Shown piece after piece: positions 62,410 through 64,000 of a stretch of 64,000 nt of DNA. The translations under genes were made by a program, and so were the position numbers. How positions within the stretch are numbered: position 1 is the first letter of the stretch; every line of letters begins with the position of its first letter. Source of the DNA: Photobacterium malacitanum (GTDB lineage Bacteria > Pseudomonadota > Gammaproteobacteria > Enterobacterales > Vibrionaceae); contig NZ_FYAK01000002.1 in NCBI RefSeq assembly GCF_900185615.1, positions 310,001 through 374,000 of the forward strand, in the 5' to 3' direction. Below the pieces are notes generated by a model. The model was given only the letters and a program-made list of their open reading frames with translations. It made no database searches and was not told the DNA's origin.

Positions 62410-62994
62410 TCAATGCGCTTGAGACTGCTCATTACTGTCGCTATGAAATACAATTTGTGTCCAACCATTATCGATAAGTTGCTGAGCTGTAAAATCTGCG
62501 TCTTTATTGATAACTAATGGTGTCGTGTTTCGAGAAAGTGCCAACCAAATATCAGGTTCAGGGCTATTACTGTTGAGAATGACAGACGATGCACCTTGCT
62601 TTTCAACACGAATGCCTTGATAAATAGCCCCTGTCAGATGTTGCCACTGATGACGACCTTTTCGCTCCCAGCTTTTATCTTCGATGAAAGGTGCGAGCCA
62701 TAATTCAGATAATTCCGCCATATTTGGCCATCTATTTTGATTATCAAACTCACGACTATCTTGATTTATATTGCGAATTTCTTCATGAGCGAGGCGTAAC
62801 TCAGCGACCATCGCTAATTCATCAGGGCTTAACTCAGTGACTGCTATTTGGTGAGCATCTAATGGTTGTGATTGGATTTTATCTTGATGAAAAGGCAATA
62901 GCCCTGCCGCGACCAATAAAATAGCAACGATAATACCGCCAACCCATTTGCCTTCTTTGCCACCATTGTCTGATGCTACAGATTGACGGATCAT
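62410..62994 (-). CDS. Membrane-anchored protein of the metal uptake cluster (DUF6162-like)
   Basis: 194 residues: a short cytoplasmic N-terminus, one membrane helix (about 20-35, GGIIVAILLVAAGLLPF), then a periplasmic alpha/beta domain that ends with HSDSNEQSQAH. Its ATG overlaps the stop of the upstream small gene (ATGA). It is always near such ABC genes in my recollection, but the function is unknown; possibly metal delivery to the binding protein. Confidence 0.65.
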   Translation of the reverse strand: MIRQSVASDNGGKEGKWVGGIIVAILLVAAGLLPFHQDKIQSQPLDAHQIAVTELSPDELAMVAELRLAHEEIRNINQDSREFDNQNRWPNMAELSELWLAPFIEDKSWERKGRHQWQHLTGAIYQGIRVEKQGASSVILNSNSPEPDIWLALSRNTTPLVINKDADFTAQQLIDNGWTQIVFHSDSNEQSQAH

Positions 62995-63314
62995 TTTTCG
63001 CTAATCTCAACAACGTCGACTTCAACAGGGCTTTCATGTCCAGAGTCAAATACTAAATAAAAATCAGTATCAGGTTTAACAAACTCAGCAATCGAGCGCT
63101 TATCGGTATTTACTTTAGCAATAAGATTATCGTCGTAATCATACATATTAACGCTGTAATCAACGGCTTTGCTGCCATCGCTATAGCCAGTCTCACAAGC
63201 TACTTTATCACTCTCAAACCAACAGCTCATTAATGGGAAATGCGCTTGAGCTGCAGTTGAAAATAAGCCTAATGTTAATAACGATAACTGAATAAGTGAT
63301 GTCTGCTTTTTCAT
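62991..63314 (-). CDS. Small periplasmic protein of the metal uptake cluster
   Basis: 107 residues from the ATG at 63312-63314, with a signal peptide ending TAAQA, so that the mature protein starts HFPLMSCWFESDKVACETGYSDGS. It is a compact beta-rich domain with two Cys. It is overlapped by the next gene and preceded by the DUF4198-like gene. The N-terminal His after cleavage could take part in metal binding (inference). A longer in-frame start at 63362 is less likely. Confidence 0.65.
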   Translation of the reverse strand: MKKQTSLIQLSLLTLGLFSTAAQAHFPLMSCWFESDKVACETGYSDGSKAVDYSVNMYDYDDNLIAKVNTDKRSIAEFVKPDTDFYLVFDSGHESPVEVDVVEISEK

Positions 63315-63414
63315 AACAATCTCGAATCTGCCCATATTATTGATAACTGTAATAAGTGACATATAAAGGAATAATACGGCTGCCTTCTGTCAGAAAGCAG
63401 CGCGCTAGATAGTC

Positions 63415-64000
63415 TTACTGTAGTGATGCTTCAAAAGTGATATGCACATTAACGTTAGCAGTATCAACCATTGGGTTATTGGCGATTTCACCACGGTAAT
63501 TTGCTTTCATGATATAGCGGCCCGCCGTTGCTGGTGTAAAGCTCACCATGCCATCTTTATCACTCACAACATCAATTTGTTCTTGGTGATTACGATATAG
63601 TGTTCCTTCACGGGTCACTTCAGCTACAACACCCGCTTGTGGCTTACCATTAAAGTAGAATTGAAAAGTAACAGGCTCACCTTCAATAATGTCAGCAGGA
63701 TGAGTGATCGGCAGTAATTCTAAATACTTACCGGTAATTTCCATTGCTTTAGTACTTGGCTTACCAACGGTGACATATGTTTCTGCACGGGTGTAACCCA
63801 CTTGCGTAATAACATCACGAGATTTTTTAGGTAACACACTATCACGTTCAACTTTATTGGCCGCAATCCATTTAACCGTATCACGACGACCTGCTTTATA
63901 TTGCGTATAATAGACAGGCGTTTGATTTACTTGAACTTTATGCGTACCTTGCTCTTCAAAGTAGAAGTCAAAAATAGCACGACGCTTACCACGAATAGTA
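63415..64000 (-). CDS. DUF4198-like periplasmic protein, partial at the right edge
   Basis: The C-terminal 194 codons are present; the frame is open to the window edge, so the start lies outside. The visible part has KAMEITGKYLELLPITHPAD, an Ig-like beta domain (VTFQFYFNGKPQAGVVAEVT), a DKDGMVSFTPATAGRYIMKA repeat-type motif and ends NVHITFEASLQ. This matches DUF4198 proteins, which often accompany nickel, cobalt or zinc uptake genes. It is the first visible gene of the leftward metal cluster; its promoter is outside. Confidence 0.75.
   Translation of the reverse strand, partial: TIRGKRRAIFDFYFEEQGTHKVQVNQTPVYYTQYKAGRRDTVKWIAANKVERDSVLPKKSRDVITQVGYTRAETYVTVGKPSTKAMEITGKYLELLPITHPADIIEGEPVTFQFYFNGKPQAGVVAEVTREGTLYRNHQEQIDVVSDKDGMVSFTPATAGRYIMKANYRGEIANNPMVDTANVNVHITFEASLQ

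Noticed and set aside
63375..63410. Hairpin GCTGC...GCAGC between metal cluster genes as a terminator
   Set aside because: The stem is imperfect and no T tract follows in the direction of transcription. The genes on both sides look like one operon.

Overview
The window looks like the terminus region of chromosome I of a Vibrionaceae bacterium, most likely a Photobacterium (inference). The evidence is low G+C, Vibrio/Photobacterium-type housekeeping genes (cfa, ddl, galE, ydbH-ynbE-ydbL, a cus copper system), and a site at 12397-12424 that matches, from memory, the chromosome I dif of V. cholerae except for two central bases. No rRNA, tRNA or CRISPR array was seen.

Region 1 (1-1690): a stretch without genes, then a complete ISNCY-type insertion sequence (about 138-1670) ending some 20 bp before a dif-like site. 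The first 21 bases of the window repeat part of the secretin gene found at 4848-4868.

Region 2 (1691-12424): a 10.7-kb filamentous (Inovirus-type) prophage between two directly repeated dif-like sites. Reading from right to left on the minus strand, it carries a P2 gpA-like HUH replication protein, a small protein in the gene V (ssDNA-binding) position, two tiny hydrophobic coat proteins, the major coat protein, a terminator, a pIII-like adhesin, a pVI-like protein, Zot (pI) and a secretin. Beyond a cluster of hairpins lies accessory cargo: a two-gene AT-rich membrane cassette, a GvpU-like protein and two DUF3653-type regulators. A rightward DUF3693-type HTH gene sits behind three operator-like repeats spaced exactly 23 bp apart. 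The main finding is that the phage attachment site lies inside this HTH gene. Its last codons and stop are supplied by the right dif site. In the excised circle the frame would instead run on through the left attachment sequence for 43 codons, and its TGA would overlap the ATG of the first DUF3653 gene. Integration therefore appears to truncate a regulator and to separate it from a coupled partner gene.

Region 3 (12425-25600): chromosomal genes for threonine aldolase, a POT peptide transporter, cyclopropane fatty acid synthase, a patatin phospholipase, a di-haem-motif lipoprotein, YciH, a HAD phosphatase, a retropepsin-like periplasmic protein, an orphan tyrosine recombinase, D-Ala-D-Ala ligase and a SPOR lipoprotein with a 141-bp minisatellite.

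Region 4 (25600-50500): a DUF2301-like membrane protein, tandem EAL-GGDEF signalling proteins, a YfiQ/Pat lysine acetyltransferase, a degenerate DUF4344 metallopeptidase, the ydbH-ynbE-ydbL intermembrane phospholipid-transport operon, a YeiH-like exporter, an amidohydrolase, a Dcu transporter, a second SPOR lipoprotein, a DEAD-box helicase, YjdF, GalE, a lipoprotein hydrolase, a GGDEF protein with a degenerate motif, and a Nudix hydrolase.

Region 5 (50500-64000): metal handling. A Cys/His/Met-rich small protein, a CusCBA-type copper/silver efflux system (CusB carries two fused CusF domains) and a cupredoxin are followed by an MntP/YtaF-like membrane protein. A leftward seven-gene metal ABC uptake cluster then runs off the right edge. 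It includes a second, ligand-poor substrate-binding paralogue and DUF4198-type accessory proteins.
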